This document shows, piece after piece, positions 34,429 to 43,018 of a stretch of DNA of 50,730 nucleotides. Numbering within the stretch: position 1 is the stretch's first letter; each line of letters begins with the position of its first letter. A program made the position numbers and the translations under genes. The notes beneath the pieces are model-generated. The model searched no databases. It was given only the letters and a program-made list of their open reading frames with translations, and was not told the origin of the DNA. The stretch is from an uncultured Bacilli bacterium (GTDB taxonomy: Bacteria; Bacillota_I; Bacilli_A; RF39; UBA660): positions 1 through 50,730 of the forward strand of contig CAKOJJ010000006.1 of NCBI GenBank assembly GCA_934089275.1. The letters run 5' to 3'.

Positions 34429-36622
34429 GATTGTCTAAATTTTTTATTATTGCATCAATTTCTTTAGATCCTTCAGAATTAAGTTCAATTCTAAAATTAC
34501 GTATTCCTAAATTGTAATAATATTTAAACTTTTCAAGATTATTTGTTACTTTAGAATCAAGTATATGTGTCAAATGATTTTTAACATCAGTTTTTATTGG
34601 ATATTTACTTCCGTTACGATCAACTAATTTATATTCATTTTTCATACATTTAGTACATACAGTATCTTTATTAGCAACTTTATTTACTGGACAATATTTT
34701 GTTATCATAAGTTCAAAAGTGCTATAAAGTAAAATCTCAACATTATAGTTATTATGTTTCATAATACGTTCAATGTTATCATCTTCAAGTTCAATTGATA
34801 AAGTATTTATATCAGTATATTTAGATAAATAATCCAAAGTTTCATGATTAGTTATATTCAAGAAGTAGTCACTTATTTTAGCCCCATCATATATTTCACC
34901 TAACTCAGTTGCTAAAGTGTTTTTAATATTTGATTTTTCATAAATTCTAGAACCACGATAATATATTTTAGAATTATCTTTATATGAATTATAAAGATTT
35001 CTATCTACTACATAGATACGATCAAAATAGTTTAAACACTTAAGCAATTGTTCTTCATTTCTTACTAAAACACTTAAAGTTAATCTTTCTTCAAGAGGAT
35101 TTTTATGAGTTACTTCATTGAGAGCTCTTTCAATTACTTCTTTTTTTGAATTTTCACGAATAAAAATTAGTTCTTCAACTGCATCTCTTCTTATAGCATT
35201 TAAATCTTTAATATTTATAAATTTTGATTCAAATTCTCCAACTATTATATTAGCTATTTTAAATGGAGTATTACCAAGTTTGGATAATTGTTTAATAATA
35301 TCTTCTTTTTTTATACTTATATTTTTACTTGGAAAAACTATATCTGCTTCTTTTTTAACAACATTGATTCCATCAGTTATTTCAAGAGTTGCACGATTTT
35401 CATTATGAGTAAAAGTCACATCAATATCAACTTTTCTGACCGGTAATTCCCTATATTTGTTTATTACAGATATATCACTTGTTTTATTAACAGTATCACC
35501 AACACTTGCACTAATCTTTTTATCAATTACAGCAATGTTTTTACAAACATTTGTAAGTTTTAATGATTCATTATAAAGAAAATTAACAATCATTCCATCA
35601 TTGGTTTCATTTATTCTAATTCCATCTCCTTGATTTAGTTGAGAATCAAGTTTAATATAAATATATTTATTTGTTACTTTAAAGACTTTGCCTAAATGAA
35701 CACCTACATGATTAGAAGTATGAATATTAATAATTTCATCATTAGTTGCATTAAATAAATATCCATAAGTATATTGTCTATTAAATATTACTTTTAAATC
35801 TTCTTCATATTCGGATACTTTTAATTGATCTTTTCCACAATAATAATCAATTAAATTACGATATAGTCTAGTTACACAAGCAACATATTCTGGACTTTTC
35901 ATACGTCCCTCAATTTTTAAAGATTTAACACTTGAATCCATGATTTCTTTAAATTTACTAACCGTTTTAAGTTCCTTTGTTGAAAGCAAGTACTTAGAGT
36001 CTGTTTTTACAATTTCATCGTTTTCAAGCAATTTATATGGAAGTCGACAAACTTGAGCACATTCTCCACGATTTCCACTTCTTCCTAAAAGAACTGATGA
36101 AAATAAACATTCTCCAGAATAACTTACACACAAAGCTCCATGAATAAATATTTCTTTTTCCATTGAAGTTTTATAACTATCAATAGTTGAAAGCGCCAGT
36201 TCACGAGCAAACACGACACGCTTAACATTTAAATCTTCTAAAATTCTTAAACCCGATTCACTTACATTATGAACTTGAGTTGATGCATGTATTTCCAAAT
36301 TAGGTAAACGCCTTTTTAAAAGAGACATAAGACCAAGATCTTGAACTATCAAAGCATCTACACCTGTTTTATGTAAAAATAAACAATAATTATAAACATC
36401 TTCTAATTCCGACTCAAAAACAACTGTATTAACAGTAACATAAATCTTTACACCATAAAGGTGAGCAAAATGCACAGCCGTGATCATTTCCTCATCGCTA
36501 AAATTACCAGCAAATGCACGTGCACCAAATCTTTTACCACCTAAATATATTGCATCTGCTCCATTCATAACTGCTGCTTTTAAGGAATCCATATTTCCAA
36601 CAGGAACTAAAAGTTCTTTCAT
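34409..36622 (-). CDS. U32 family peptidase / tRNA-rRNA hydroxylation protein (RlhA/TrhP-like)
   Basis: 737 aa. Begins KELLVPVGNMDSLKAAVMNGADAIYLGG, the U32 TIM-barrel start. Conserved Cys cluster: HGALCVSYSGECLFSS and NRGECAQVCRLPY, plus late Cys (KYCPVNK, VCTKCMKNE) that could bind an Fe-S cluster. Length and C-terminal domain resemble the long RlhA-type (with DUF3656/collagenase-like extension) rather than the ~440-aa TrhP. E. coli relatives hydroxylate C2501 of 23S rRNA or U34 of tRNA using prephenate. ATG follows AGGAAGTGA. True protease activity is doubtful. Confidence 0.9.
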   Translation of the reverse strand: MKELLVPVGNMDSLKAAVMNGADAIYLGGKRFGARAFAGNFSDEEMITAVHFAHLYGVKIYVTVNTVVFESELEDVYNYCLFLHKTGVDALIVQDLGLMSLLKRRLPNLEIHASTQVHNVSESGLRILEDLNVKRVVFARELALSTIDSYKTSMEKEIFIHGALCVSYSGECLFSSVLLGRSGNRGECAQVCRLPYKLLENDEIVKTDSKYLLSTKELKTVSKFKEIMDSSVKSLKIEGRMKSPEYVACVTRLYRNLIDYYCGKDQLKVSEYEEDLKVIFNRQYTYGYLFNATNDEIINIHTSNHVGVHLGKVFKVTNKYIYIKLDSQLNQGDGIRINETNDGMIVNFLYNESLKLTNVCKNIAVIDKKISASVGDTVNKTSDISVINKYRELPVRKVDIDVTFTHNENRATLEITDGINVVKKEADIVFPSKNISIKKEDIIKQLSKLGNTPFKIANIIVGEFESKFINIKDLNAIRRDAVEELIFIRENSKKEVIERALNEVTHKNPLEERLTLSVLVRNEEQLLKCLNYFDRIYVVDRNLYNSYKDNSKIYYRGSRIYEKSNIKNTLATELGEIYDGAKISDYFLNITNHETLDYLSKYTDINTLSIELEDDNIERIMKHNNYNVEILLYSTFELMITKYCPVNKVANKDTVCTKCMKNEYKLVDRNGSKYPIKTDVKNHLTHILDSKVTNNLEKFKYYYNLGIRNFRIELNSEGSKEIDAIIKNLDNQKSNLT

Positions 36623-36640
36623 AAATTCACTTCCTAACTA

Positions 36641-36662
36641 AAAAAACTGAATAACTCAGTTT
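36641..36662 (-). terminator. Terminator of the GT2 gene
   Basis: AAACTGA / TCAGTTT stem (36644-36650 with 36656-36662) followed by T-run on the minus strand. Confidence 0.7.
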
Positions 36663-37659
36663 AATTAAATTTTACTAAAGAATGAGCAAATCTATATCCT
36701 TTTATAGCGATAAATCTTCCGAATTTACCAGGAAGTGCAACAAGACCAGCTTTTGAGAAAATTAATTTCTTATAAAGTTTAGGATTATTTTCCTTTATAC
36801 TATTCCATAATTCTTTATATTGTTTTTCTCCTTCTTCATTCATAGCAAGACGAGAAAAAATTGTACCAATTGTCATACAGAAAACACATTCTCTATACAT
36901 CATTTTTCTTAATTTTTTAGATTTAATCTCATCCAAATCATATTTATTACATACAAGTTTAGTAACAAGTACTTGGTGAGAACTTCTTTTTATTAATTGA
37001 GGTTCTTGAACCGATTGATCTTCTCTTCCAATAAAATATCTATAAAAATCTAAATCCATATAATAAATTGTTTTAGTATTAACAAAAGGAATATAGATAA
37101 ATAAATTATCTTCATAGAAAGTATGTTTTGGTAAATCCATATCTGATGCATCTAACACACTTTTTTTATACATCAATGAATGAAGAGATAAATATTGAGT
37201 TGGTTTAAATTTTTTCATTTCATCCCAAGTCATTTCTTCATTTTCTTTAAATACATTCTTAAATGAAATAGTTTGATTTGTTCTACCATCAGTATAAGTA
37301 TAAACATAGTTCATAATAATTAAATCTGAATCAATCTTTTTAATCTTTTTAAGCAATGCTTTATAAGCTTTTTTATCAACCCAGTCATCACTGTCGACTA
37401 CTTTAAAATATTTTCCAGTGGCAACACTTAATCCTGTCATAATTCCAGCACCATGACCACCATTTTCTTGATGAATAGCTTTAACTATTGTTGGGTATTT
37501 TTTTTGATACTTATCAGCTATCTTCCCCGTTTTATCCTTAGAACCATCATCTATTATAATTATTTCTACATCTTCACCACCAATAAGTAAAGATTCTATA
37601 CAATTTTCCATATAAGCTTCTGAGTTATAACATGGAACTACAAAAGATATATATTTCAT
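36661..37659 (-). CDS. Family 2 glycosyltransferase
   Basis: 332 aa from ATG 37657-37659 (AGGAAGTG upstream). GT-A fold: start ISFVVPCYNSEAYMENCIESLL, EIIIIDDGSKDKTG (nucleotide-sugar binding), ENGGHGAGI, and VDSDDWVD (DxD metal site). It transfers a sugar from a nucleotide-sugar to a surface glycan or teichoic-acid-type acceptor in the cytoplasm. No membrane segment. Sugar and acceptor are unknown. Appears monocistronic with its own terminator. Confidence 0.92.
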   Translation of the reverse strand: MKYISFVVPCYNSEAYMENCIESLLIGGEDVEIIIIDDGSKDKTGKIADKYQKKYPTIVKAIHQENGGHGAGIMTGLSVATGKYFKVVDSDDWVDKKAYKALLKKIKKIDSDLIIMNYVYTYTDGRTNQTISFKNVFKENEEMTWDEMKKFKPTQYLSLHSLMYKKSVLDASDMDLPKHTFYEDNLFIYIPFVNTKTIYYMDLDFYRYFIGREDQSVQEPQLIKRSSHQVLVTKLVCNKYDLDEIKSKKLRKMMYRECVFCMTIGTIFSRLAMNEEGEKQYKELWNSIKENNPKLYKKLIFSKAGLVALPGKFGRFIAIKGYRFAHSLVKFN

Positions 37660-37711
37660 TACTAACACTTCCTAACACATTCATTATACCAAATATAAAT
37701 TATCAAAACAA

Positions 37712-37731
37712 ATAAAAAGGCATTAAATGCC
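37712..37731 (-). terminator. Terminator of the 144-aa membrane-anchored protein gene
   Basis: GGCAT / ATGCC stem (37719-37723 with 37727-37731), then TTTTTATTTG on the minus strand. Confidence 0.6.
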
Positions 37732-38157
37732 AAATTCATCATCTTTTAAAGTTATTTGCTCACCACTTAATGCACTAGAAATACCAAAACTAAATGATTT
37801 ATATTCATTACTTGGATTAGAAATTACAACATTAACTAACTTCTTTTCATTAGATTTAATCAAATCCATTGTTCTTTCATCACATTCAACTTTAATATCT
37901 CCTTTATAAAATACTTTAAAGTAACTATCAAAATTATTATTGCTTGTAATATTTAAAGTAACATTTCTTGTTTCATTTGGAGCGAGAACATTTTCTCCAT
38001 CATATTCAATATAATTATTTATTAAAGCAGAAGTTAAAACATCTGCTTCAGTAGTTGACGAATTTATAAAATATGAAAACGAAAGAGATGTAAAACCAGT
38101 ACAAATTATAAACATTACTGCTAAAGCTAAAAATACAGTTTTATTTTTATTATCCAC
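37723..38157 (-). CDS. Secreted or membrane-anchored beta-rich protein
   Basis: 144 aa, start GTG 38155-38157, five bases after AGGTGA. A leader with a hydrophobic segment (TVFLALAVMFIICTGFTSLSFSYF) is followed by a ~115-residue extracellular beta-rich domain (NETRNVTLNITSNNNFDSYF). The leader ending in SFSYFINSST resembles the TasA/CalY-like or camelysin N-terminus (S.AYFxDxxxxxN) found in many Firmicutes surface proteins, but the rest is too short and divergent to assign. Divergent from the CmpB-like gene. Confidence 0.65.
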   Translation of the reverse strand: MDNKNKTVFLALAVMFIICTGFTSLSFSYFINSSTTEADVLTSALINNYIEYDGENVLAPNETRNVTLNITSNNNFDSYFKVFYKGDIKVECDERTMDLIKSNEKKLVNVVISNPSNEYKSFSFGISSALSGEQITLKDDEFGI

Positions 38158-38230
38158 GATTATCACCTAGTATCATTATAGCATCTATTTAAATTGCAAA
38201 CAATATGATATAATTTTTCTAGGTGAGATT

Positions 38231-38974
38231 ATGAAAGAATTTTATATCCTTATATTACTATTCTACTGCTATGCATTTATTGGATGGCTTATAGAAATTG
38301 TAGTAACTTTATTAAAAATGCACAAGTTTATTAACCGAGGATTCCTAATTGGTCCAATGTGTCCAATATATGGTTTTGGAGGAGTTTTAATAACATTGCT
38401 TTTAAACAATTATGCCAAAGATCCTTTAGTTCTATTTATAATGGCCATAGTATTATGTGCTGTTCTTGAATACATAACTTCATATGTTATGGAAAAAGTT
38501 TTTAAAAATCGTTGGTGGGATTACAGTGATCAAAAATTCAATATCAATGGACGTATTTGTTTAGAGTGTGCCATTCCTTTTGGTATAGCAGGTATAATAA
38601 TGTTCTATGGAATAAATCCTTTTTTAATAAATTTATTCTCAATGTTCAATATCGTTGCATTAAGAGCTATTTGTTATTCATTACTAGGTATTACACTTAT
38701 TGATATTATTTTATCCTTTAACATCATAATATCATTAAAAAATATATCTAATACTATAAGATGTGATTCAACGGAAGTGATTACTAAAAAAGTAAAAGAA
38801 ATATTAAGTAATAAAACTTTTTTACACAAACGTTTAATTGCATCATTCCCTGATATGAAAGTATTTAATAAGATAATAGTATTAAAGAATAAATTAAACA
38901 GAGATAAAAACAAACTGAATGAAGAACTAAAAGAAACTAAAAAAAGATCAAAGAAAAAGAAATCAAAAAAATGA
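38231..38974 (+). CDS. CmpB-like putative ABC-transporter type IV membrane protein
   Basis: 247 aa. Matches PF06541 by its start FYCYAFIGWLIEI, GFLIGPMCPIYGFGG, EKVFKNRWWDYSDQKFNINGRICLE (shown in two motifs: NRWWDYS and RICLECAIPFG). About five membrane segments up to residue 165, then a charged coiled coil ending in a Lys-rich tail. The family name is historical; no ATPase is adjacent and transport is unproven. ATG follows TAGGTGAGATT. Stops at TGA inside its terminator, evidence that TGA is a stop in this organism. Confidence 0.88.
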   Translation: MKEFYILILLFYCYAFIGWLIEIVVTLLKMHKFINRGFLIGPMCPIYGFGGVLITLLLNNYAKDPLVLFIMAIVLCAVLEYITSYVMEKVFKNRWWDYSDQKFNINGRICLECAIPFGIAGIIMFYGINPFLINLFSMFNIVALRAICYSLLGITLIDIILSFNIIISLKNISNTIRCDSTEVITKKVKEILSNKTFLHKRLIASFPDMKVFNKIIVLKNKLNRDKNKLNEELKETKKRSKKKKSKK

Positions 38975-38987
38975 TTTCTTTTTTTAT
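38957..38987 (+). terminator. Terminator of the CmpB-like gene
   Basis: AAGAAATCA / TGATTTCTT stem with a short A-loop and then T7; contains the stop codon. Confidence 0.8.
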
Positions 38988-39752
38988 TTAACAACTTTTT
39001 TCATCTACTGAACAAGTATTAGAATCAGTATTTAATTTATCAAACATACAATTAAATTGTTCTTTTATCTTACATTTAATTCCATTATCTAATTCCATAT
39101 AAGGATCAGTTAATTCATCAACTATACCACTTTCCATACTTACGGCTTCACCATTTTTTACGACAACTATATTTGGTGCATAAATTCTTTTTTCATCAAT
39201 TTTAACTTCTTTAGTTTTTCCTTTTTTAGTTTCATATTTTAAAGGAGTATAATCTGTTAAAACAGGATTTAAAAGTTCAAGTAAACGATAATAAGCATCA
39301 GTTCCTTCTTTAGTACGTACTGCTTCATTGCTATCATTTAATTCATATGTATCACGAATATCTTTTACATCAACATAATAAACTTTTTTTACACCTTTTT
39401 CTAAAGCCGAATCAATTAGAGAAGTTATAACACTTCTGCACCATGGACATGTATTAAATCCAAAATATACAGCAAAAGTTTTATCTTCTTCAATCATTTT
39501 TACTAACTCTTCTGGTGTTTTATAAACAAAAGGATTATTATCAGCAATAGTTAATTCTCTAACTTTTTTACCATTACCTAAATCATTATTATTAACACTT
39601 TCATATTCATTTTTAAATTTATAAGCATCAGTTACAGTTGTTATTGGAATATCATGTTCTGCATATAACTCTGAAAATATATATACTATTCCAAAAGTTA
39701 CTAATAGGAATAAACAAATTACAAATATCATAGTTCTTTTCTTCTTGTTCAT
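38988..39752 (-). CDS. Membrane-anchored thioredoxin-like protein
   Basis: 254 aa. One N-terminal membrane segment (TMIFVICLFLLVTFGIVYIF) and an extracellular thioredoxin fold with the active-site CPWC in FAVYFGFNTCPWCRSVI. YAPNIVVVKNGEAV is the cis-Pro strand (IYAPN). Such proteins reduce or form disulfides in secreted proteins, or support bacteriocin maturation (PedC/BrcD type). Cys near the C-terminus (CKIKEQFNCMF, NTCSVDEKSC) could form structural disulfides. ATG follows GAGGC. Convergent with the CmpB-like gene. Confidence 0.87.
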   Translation of the reverse strand: MNKKKRTMIFVICLFLLVTFGIVYIFSELYAEHDIPITTVTDAYKFKNEYESVNNNDLGNGKKVRELTIADNNPFVYKTPEELVKMIEEDKTFAVYFGFNTCPWCRSVITSLIDSALEKGVKKVYYVDVKDIRDTYELNDSNEAVRTKEGTDAYYRLLELLNPVLTDYTPLKYETKKGKTKEVKIDEKRIYAPNIVVVKNGEAVSMESGIVDELTDPYMELDNGIKCKIKEQFNCMFDKLNTDSNTCSVDEKSC

Positions 39753-39818
39753 TTTTATTGCCTCATTTCTTTAAATAATTATAACAAACATATAAAAAAA
39801 AATAAATAAAAAAATAAA

Positions 39819-39847
39819 TTGAGTTATACTTCCCAATGTAGTATAAT
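39819..39847 (+). promoter_or_regulatory. Sigma-A promoter of the LCP gene
   Basis: TTGAGT (39819-39824), 17-bp spacer, TATAAT (39842-39847), 24 bases before the ATG. Confidence 0.75.
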
Positions 39848-39871
39848 TTTTTTAGTATTGGGGACGGTGTG

Positions 39872-41683
39872 ATGAAAAGATTTTTTAATAAATTTAAGAA
39901 AACAAAACTGAGTATTAAATTAGTCTATTTATTTGTAGCAATTATATTTATTGGAAGTTATTGTTACTTACTAAAATCTATTTTATTACTTAACAATATT
40001 GAAAACACTTTAAGAGTAACAGGTCTTATTTCGTTAGGAATGATATTATTACTTTATGTATTTGGCTCTCTACTTTTACTTTTATCAAAGAAGAATAAAA
40101 CAGTTATTGTTTTATCATTTCTAGCTATGTTTATATCTAGTTTCTCAATTATTGCATCACTTGCCATAAATCGTGTGTATGGCTTATTAGATAATATGAG
40201 TAAAGATAAAATTCTTTATACAACAAACATGATTTTAAAAACAGATAAAGAATTTGTTAATAATGACTCATTCAAAGTAGGTATACTAAATAATGAAACT
40301 GATGTAGAAGGAAATGTTTTACCAAAAGAATATATAAAGAAAAATAATTTAAAGATAAATGTAAGTGAATACGATTCAAACTTTGAATTACTTGAAAAAT
40401 TATATAATGGTGAACTTGATGGAATCTTTATTACAAGTAATTATGTGATCAACTATGAATCTTATGAATCATATAAAAATATTGAAAATGAAACAAAAGT
40501 ACAATTTACTTATTCTAAAGAAATGAAAAATCAAGACGTTATTGAAAATCCTACAACTGTAGATAAACCTTTTACAGTTTTAATAATGGGAGTTGATTCC
40601 ACAAGTGATGTATTAAATGCCAATCAAGCTTTTAATGGAGATACACTTATGCTTATAAGTTTTAATCCTCATACATTAAATGCCACAGTATTTTCAATAC
40701 CAAGAGATACTTATGTACCAATCGCTTGTTTAAAAGGAGAATCATCAAAGATTAATTCTTCGGCAGCTTATGGATCCACTTGTGTAATAAATACAATTGA
40801 AAACTTAGTTGATATAAAAATAGATTATTATGTAAAAATTAATTTTAAAGGGGTTGTTGATTTAGTTAATGCTTTAGGAGGCATCGATATAACTGTTCCT
40901 GATAAAATTAACTTCTGTGAACAAAACTCAAAGAGAAGTAAAAAACCAGAAGATTTACAATGTATTAAAAGTGGTTATCAACATATGGATGGAGAAAAAG
41001 CTTTAGCATTTGCAAGACATAGACATACACTTCCAGCAGGAGATTTCCAAAGAGTTCAACATCAACAATTAGTAGTTGAAGCAATTGCAAATTCAGCCAA
41101 GAATTTAAAAAATGTTGATGCATTCTTTAAAGTACTTGATTCTGTATCAGCAAATATTGATACAAATATGTCAACAAATCAAATGATGAATTTATATAAT
41201 GTTGGAAAATCAATGTTATTTAGTGGTAATTCTGGTTCTATGATAAATATTCAAAAGACTTATCTTACAGGATATGACTTAACAATGTATGTAAATAACT
41301 TAAGAGCATCGGTTTATACGTTCCAATATTATGAACAAAGTCTTGAAGAAATTAAACATGCTTTAAAAGTTACTCTTGAAATCGAACAAAACGAACCAAT
41401 AAAAACATTTAATTTCTCAGCAAATGACACATATGAAATTCCAGTTATTGGTAAAAAATATTACACAGTAAAAAGACAAGAATCAATTCCTAATTTTAAA
41501 AATAAATCAATTGAATATGCAAAAAGTTGGTGTCAACCAAGAAATATAAATGTAGTTACAAATTATGTACAAAACTCTGATTATACTGATGGAACAATAA
41601 TTAATCAAAGTGTTAGAAACGGAATTTTAACTACGGGAATATCATCAATAACATTTGATGTAGTAAAAAACGGGCAAGATTAA
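39872..41683 (+). CDS. LytR-CpsA-Psr (LCP) family ligase with PASTA-like tail
   Basis: 603 aa from ATG 39872; the GTG one codon earlier is possible. Three membrane segments (to about residue 105), an accessory extracellular region, then the LCP domain: VLIMGVDSTSD, DTLMLISFNPHT, VFSIPRDTYV (catalytic Arg/Asp), KINSSAAYG, ALAFARHRH and GDFQRVQHQQ. LCP enzymes attach teichoic acids or other polymers from lipid carriers to peptidoglycan. The last ~80 residues (VKRQESIPNFKNKSIEYAKS to the end) look like one PASTA domain, which could place the enzyme on the wall. Promoter and terminator are both clear; single-gene unit. Confidence 0.93.
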   Translation: MKRFFNKFKKTKLSIKLVYLFVAIIFIGSYCYLLKSILLLNNIENTLRVTGLISLGMILLLYVFGSLLLLLSKKNKTVIVLSFLAMFISSFSIIASLAINRVYGLLDNMSKDKILYTTNMILKTDKEFVNNDSFKVGILNNETDVEGNVLPKEYIKKNNLKINVSEYDSNFELLEKLYNGELDGIFITSNYVINYESYESYKNIENETKVQFTYSKEMKNQDVIENPTTVDKPFTVLIMGVDSTSDVLNANQAFNGDTLMLISFNPHTLNATVFSIPRDTYVPIACLKGESSKINSSAAYGSTCVINTIENLVDIKIDYYVKINFKGVVDLVNALGGIDITVPDKINFCEQNSKRSKKPEDLQCIKSGYQHMDGEKALAFARHRHTLPAGDFQRVQHQQLVVEAIANSAKNLKNVDAFFKVLDSVSANIDTNMSTNQMMNLYNVGKSMLFSGNSGSMINIQKTYLTGYDLTMYVNNLRASVYTFQYYEQSLEEIKHALKVTLEIEQNEPIKTFNFSANDTYEIPVIGKKYYTVKRQESIPNFKNKSIEYAKSWCQPRNINVVTNYVQNSDYTDGTIINQSVRNGILTTGISSITFDVVKNGQD

Positions 41684-41697
41684 GTTCTTGCTTTTTT
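41674..41697 (+). terminator. Terminator of the LCP gene
   Basis: GCAAGA / TCTTGC stem (41674-41679 with 41686-41691) followed by TTTTTT. Confidence 0.8.
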
Positions 41698-41701
41698 CAT
41701 G

Positions 41702-41731
41702 AAAAAATACCAGATTATACTGGTATTATTA
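41702..41731 (-). terminator. Terminator of the 113-aa gene; copy of 42560-42589
   Basis: ATACCAG / CTGGTAT stem with 6-nt loop and T-run on the minus strand. The 30 bases recur at 42560-42589 with two differences, both in the loop. Confidence 0.82.
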
Positions 41732-42070
41732 CTTTTTATCTTTAACACTTCTTTGGTCATTTATAGTTTTAATAATGACTTCATATCTATTTAGTATATT
41801 ATCTGAAAGAATTGATTCCTTAACAGGTATGCTAACATCCATCATCAAATCAACTGATCTATCCAATAAAATATTATGGATTTCAAGTGACTTATCATGA
41901 GTTACAATATCTAGATTTCCATGTTCATAATAATAACTAATCCATTTAATCAATTCGCTTAGAACCATTTCATAATCTTTTTTTGCTAATTCTAAAGATT
42001 TTAAATTAATAGCAATTGTTAACTTACCTATAATGTCTGAAAAATCTCTAACTAAAGTTTCATTAATCAT
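41729..42070 (-). CDS. Small helical protein (113 aa), unknown
   Basis: Start ATG 42068-42070 (AGGTGAATTTT); a GTG three codons earlier is inside the site. Apparently all-helical, cytosolic, no known motif (for example LSELIKWISYYYEHGNL). It follows the GNAT gene by nine bases and shares its transcript. The pair is enclosed by two copies of the same terminator, which suggests it moved as one unit. Function not recognised. Confidence 0.72.
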   Translation of the reverse strand: MINETLVRDFSDIIGKLTIAINLKSLELAKKDYEMVLSELIKWISYYYEHGNLDIVTHDKSLEIHNILLDRSVDLMMDVSIPVKESILSDNILNRYEVIIKTINDQRSVKDKK

Positions 42071-42079
42071 AAAATTCAC

Positions 42080-42496
42080 CTAATTATTATCCTTTCTTAA
42101 CCACATATACATTCCACATTCAACTACCTCAGGTTTATCTTTAAATCCAAATTGCTCATAAAAAGCTTTTTTTCCATCTGCTGCAAGAAGTTGAATCATC
42201 ATTGCTTCTCCTTCCTCTAAAGAAGCCTTTGCTCGTTCTAATAAATTATTTATAAGTTTTTTGCCTATTCCTTTTCTTTGGTATTCTGGTTTAATTATAA
42301 CATCTGCTACCAAAGCAATATACCCATAATCTGTTACCAATCTAGCCATACCAACAGTTTCGTTGTTAACAACATATTTTACTGTTTCACTATTGCTTAA
42401 ACTTTTTTCTAATAATCTTTTTGATGGGTATTTCCATCCAATAGTTTCAATAATGTCTACATATTCTTCATATGTTAAGTTATTTTCTTGAATCAT
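42080..42496 (-). CDS. GNAT family N-acetyltransferase
   Basis: 138 aa. Acetyl-CoA site visible as VIIKPEYQRKGIGKKLI (Q/RxxGxG/A), with upstream GMARLVTDYGYIALVADV and the end KAFYEQFGFKDKPE. GNAT enzymes acetylate small amines or proteins; the substrate is unknown. ATG follows GAGGTGA with 9-nt spacing. First of a two-gene unit. Confidence 0.92.
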   Translation of the reverse strand: MIQENNLTYEEYVDIIETIGWKYPSKRLLEKSLSNSETVKYVVNNETVGMARLVTDYGYIALVADVIIKPEYQRKGIGKKLINNLLERAKASLEEGEAMMIQLLAADGKKAFYEQFGFKDKPEVVECGMYMWLRKDNN

Positions 42497-42559
42497 AATT
42501 ATCAGTCACCTCTAACTAAATTATATATTACTCATTAAATTTTTACCATAAATTTTATT

Positions 42560-42589
42560 AAAAAATACCAGACTATGCTGGTATTATTA
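42560..42589 (-). terminator. Terminator of the amidase-LysM gene; copy of 41702-41731
   Basis: ATACCAG / CTGGTAT stem with T-run on the minus strand, overlapping the last codons of the LysM fragment. Confidence 0.82.
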
Positions 42590-42993
42590 ATTCTTTACCT
42601 ATACTTAAAACATTACTAGTTAAGTTATTAGCTACTTTTATAGCATCTACAGTTGTATTATACTTTCTTGCTAATGAATATAATGTATCTCCTGATTTAA
42701 CTATATGAGTTTTCACATCAAAACTGCTAGGTATAATAAGCTCTTGCCCAATTGATAAAGTATCTGATTTCAAATTATTAAGTTCTTTAATCTTACTAAC
42801 TGTTGTACTATACTTTTTAGCAATTGAATAAAGAGTATCTCCTTTTTCAACTACATATGCATTAGTATCTTGATCTTTCTTTTGATCATTAACTAATAAT
42901 TTTTGATTAACAGAAATCATATTACTTTTTAAATTGTTTAAATCTTTTAACTTATCAACAGTTATTCCATATTTTTTAGCAATAGAATATAAT
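42573..42993 (-). pseudogene. 3' fragment of the interrupted amidase gene (three LysM)
   Basis: The frame TLYSIAKKYGITVDKLKDL ... ending in GKELIIPA encodes the rest of a first LysM plus two complete LysM domains (VEKGDTLYSIAKKYS, VKSGDTLYSLARKYN). It has no start codon or ribosome-binding site of its own and meets an in-frame TAA a few codons into the adjoining element. Joined at the 12-bp core to the 5' part (45883-46481) it continues the same reading frame exactly: YYTVKSGD from one side and TLYSIAKKYG from the other. An ORF from the internal Met (42920) would start in mid-LysM and is not a real gene. Confidence 0.88.
42676..42701. other. Second attB-like site in the LysM coding region
   Basis: These 26 bases are identical to the rebuilt attB across the junction (positions ending at 43005 joined to those from 45895), because the last LysM encodes the same VKSGDTLYS codons. 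Confidence 0.6.
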
Positions 42994-43018
42994 GTATCTC
43001 CTGATACAATTTTTATGT
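42992..43018. other. attR of the serine-recombinase element
   Basis: Contains the core GTATCTCCTGAT (42994-43005) followed on the element side by ACAATTTTTATG, which mirrors the other end. Confidence 0.8.

Noticed and set aside
42573..42920. Independent 115-aa LysM protein
   Set aside because: Its Met is in the middle of a LysM domain and lacks a ribosome-binding site; the frame continues upstream to the att junction, so it is the tail of the split amidase.
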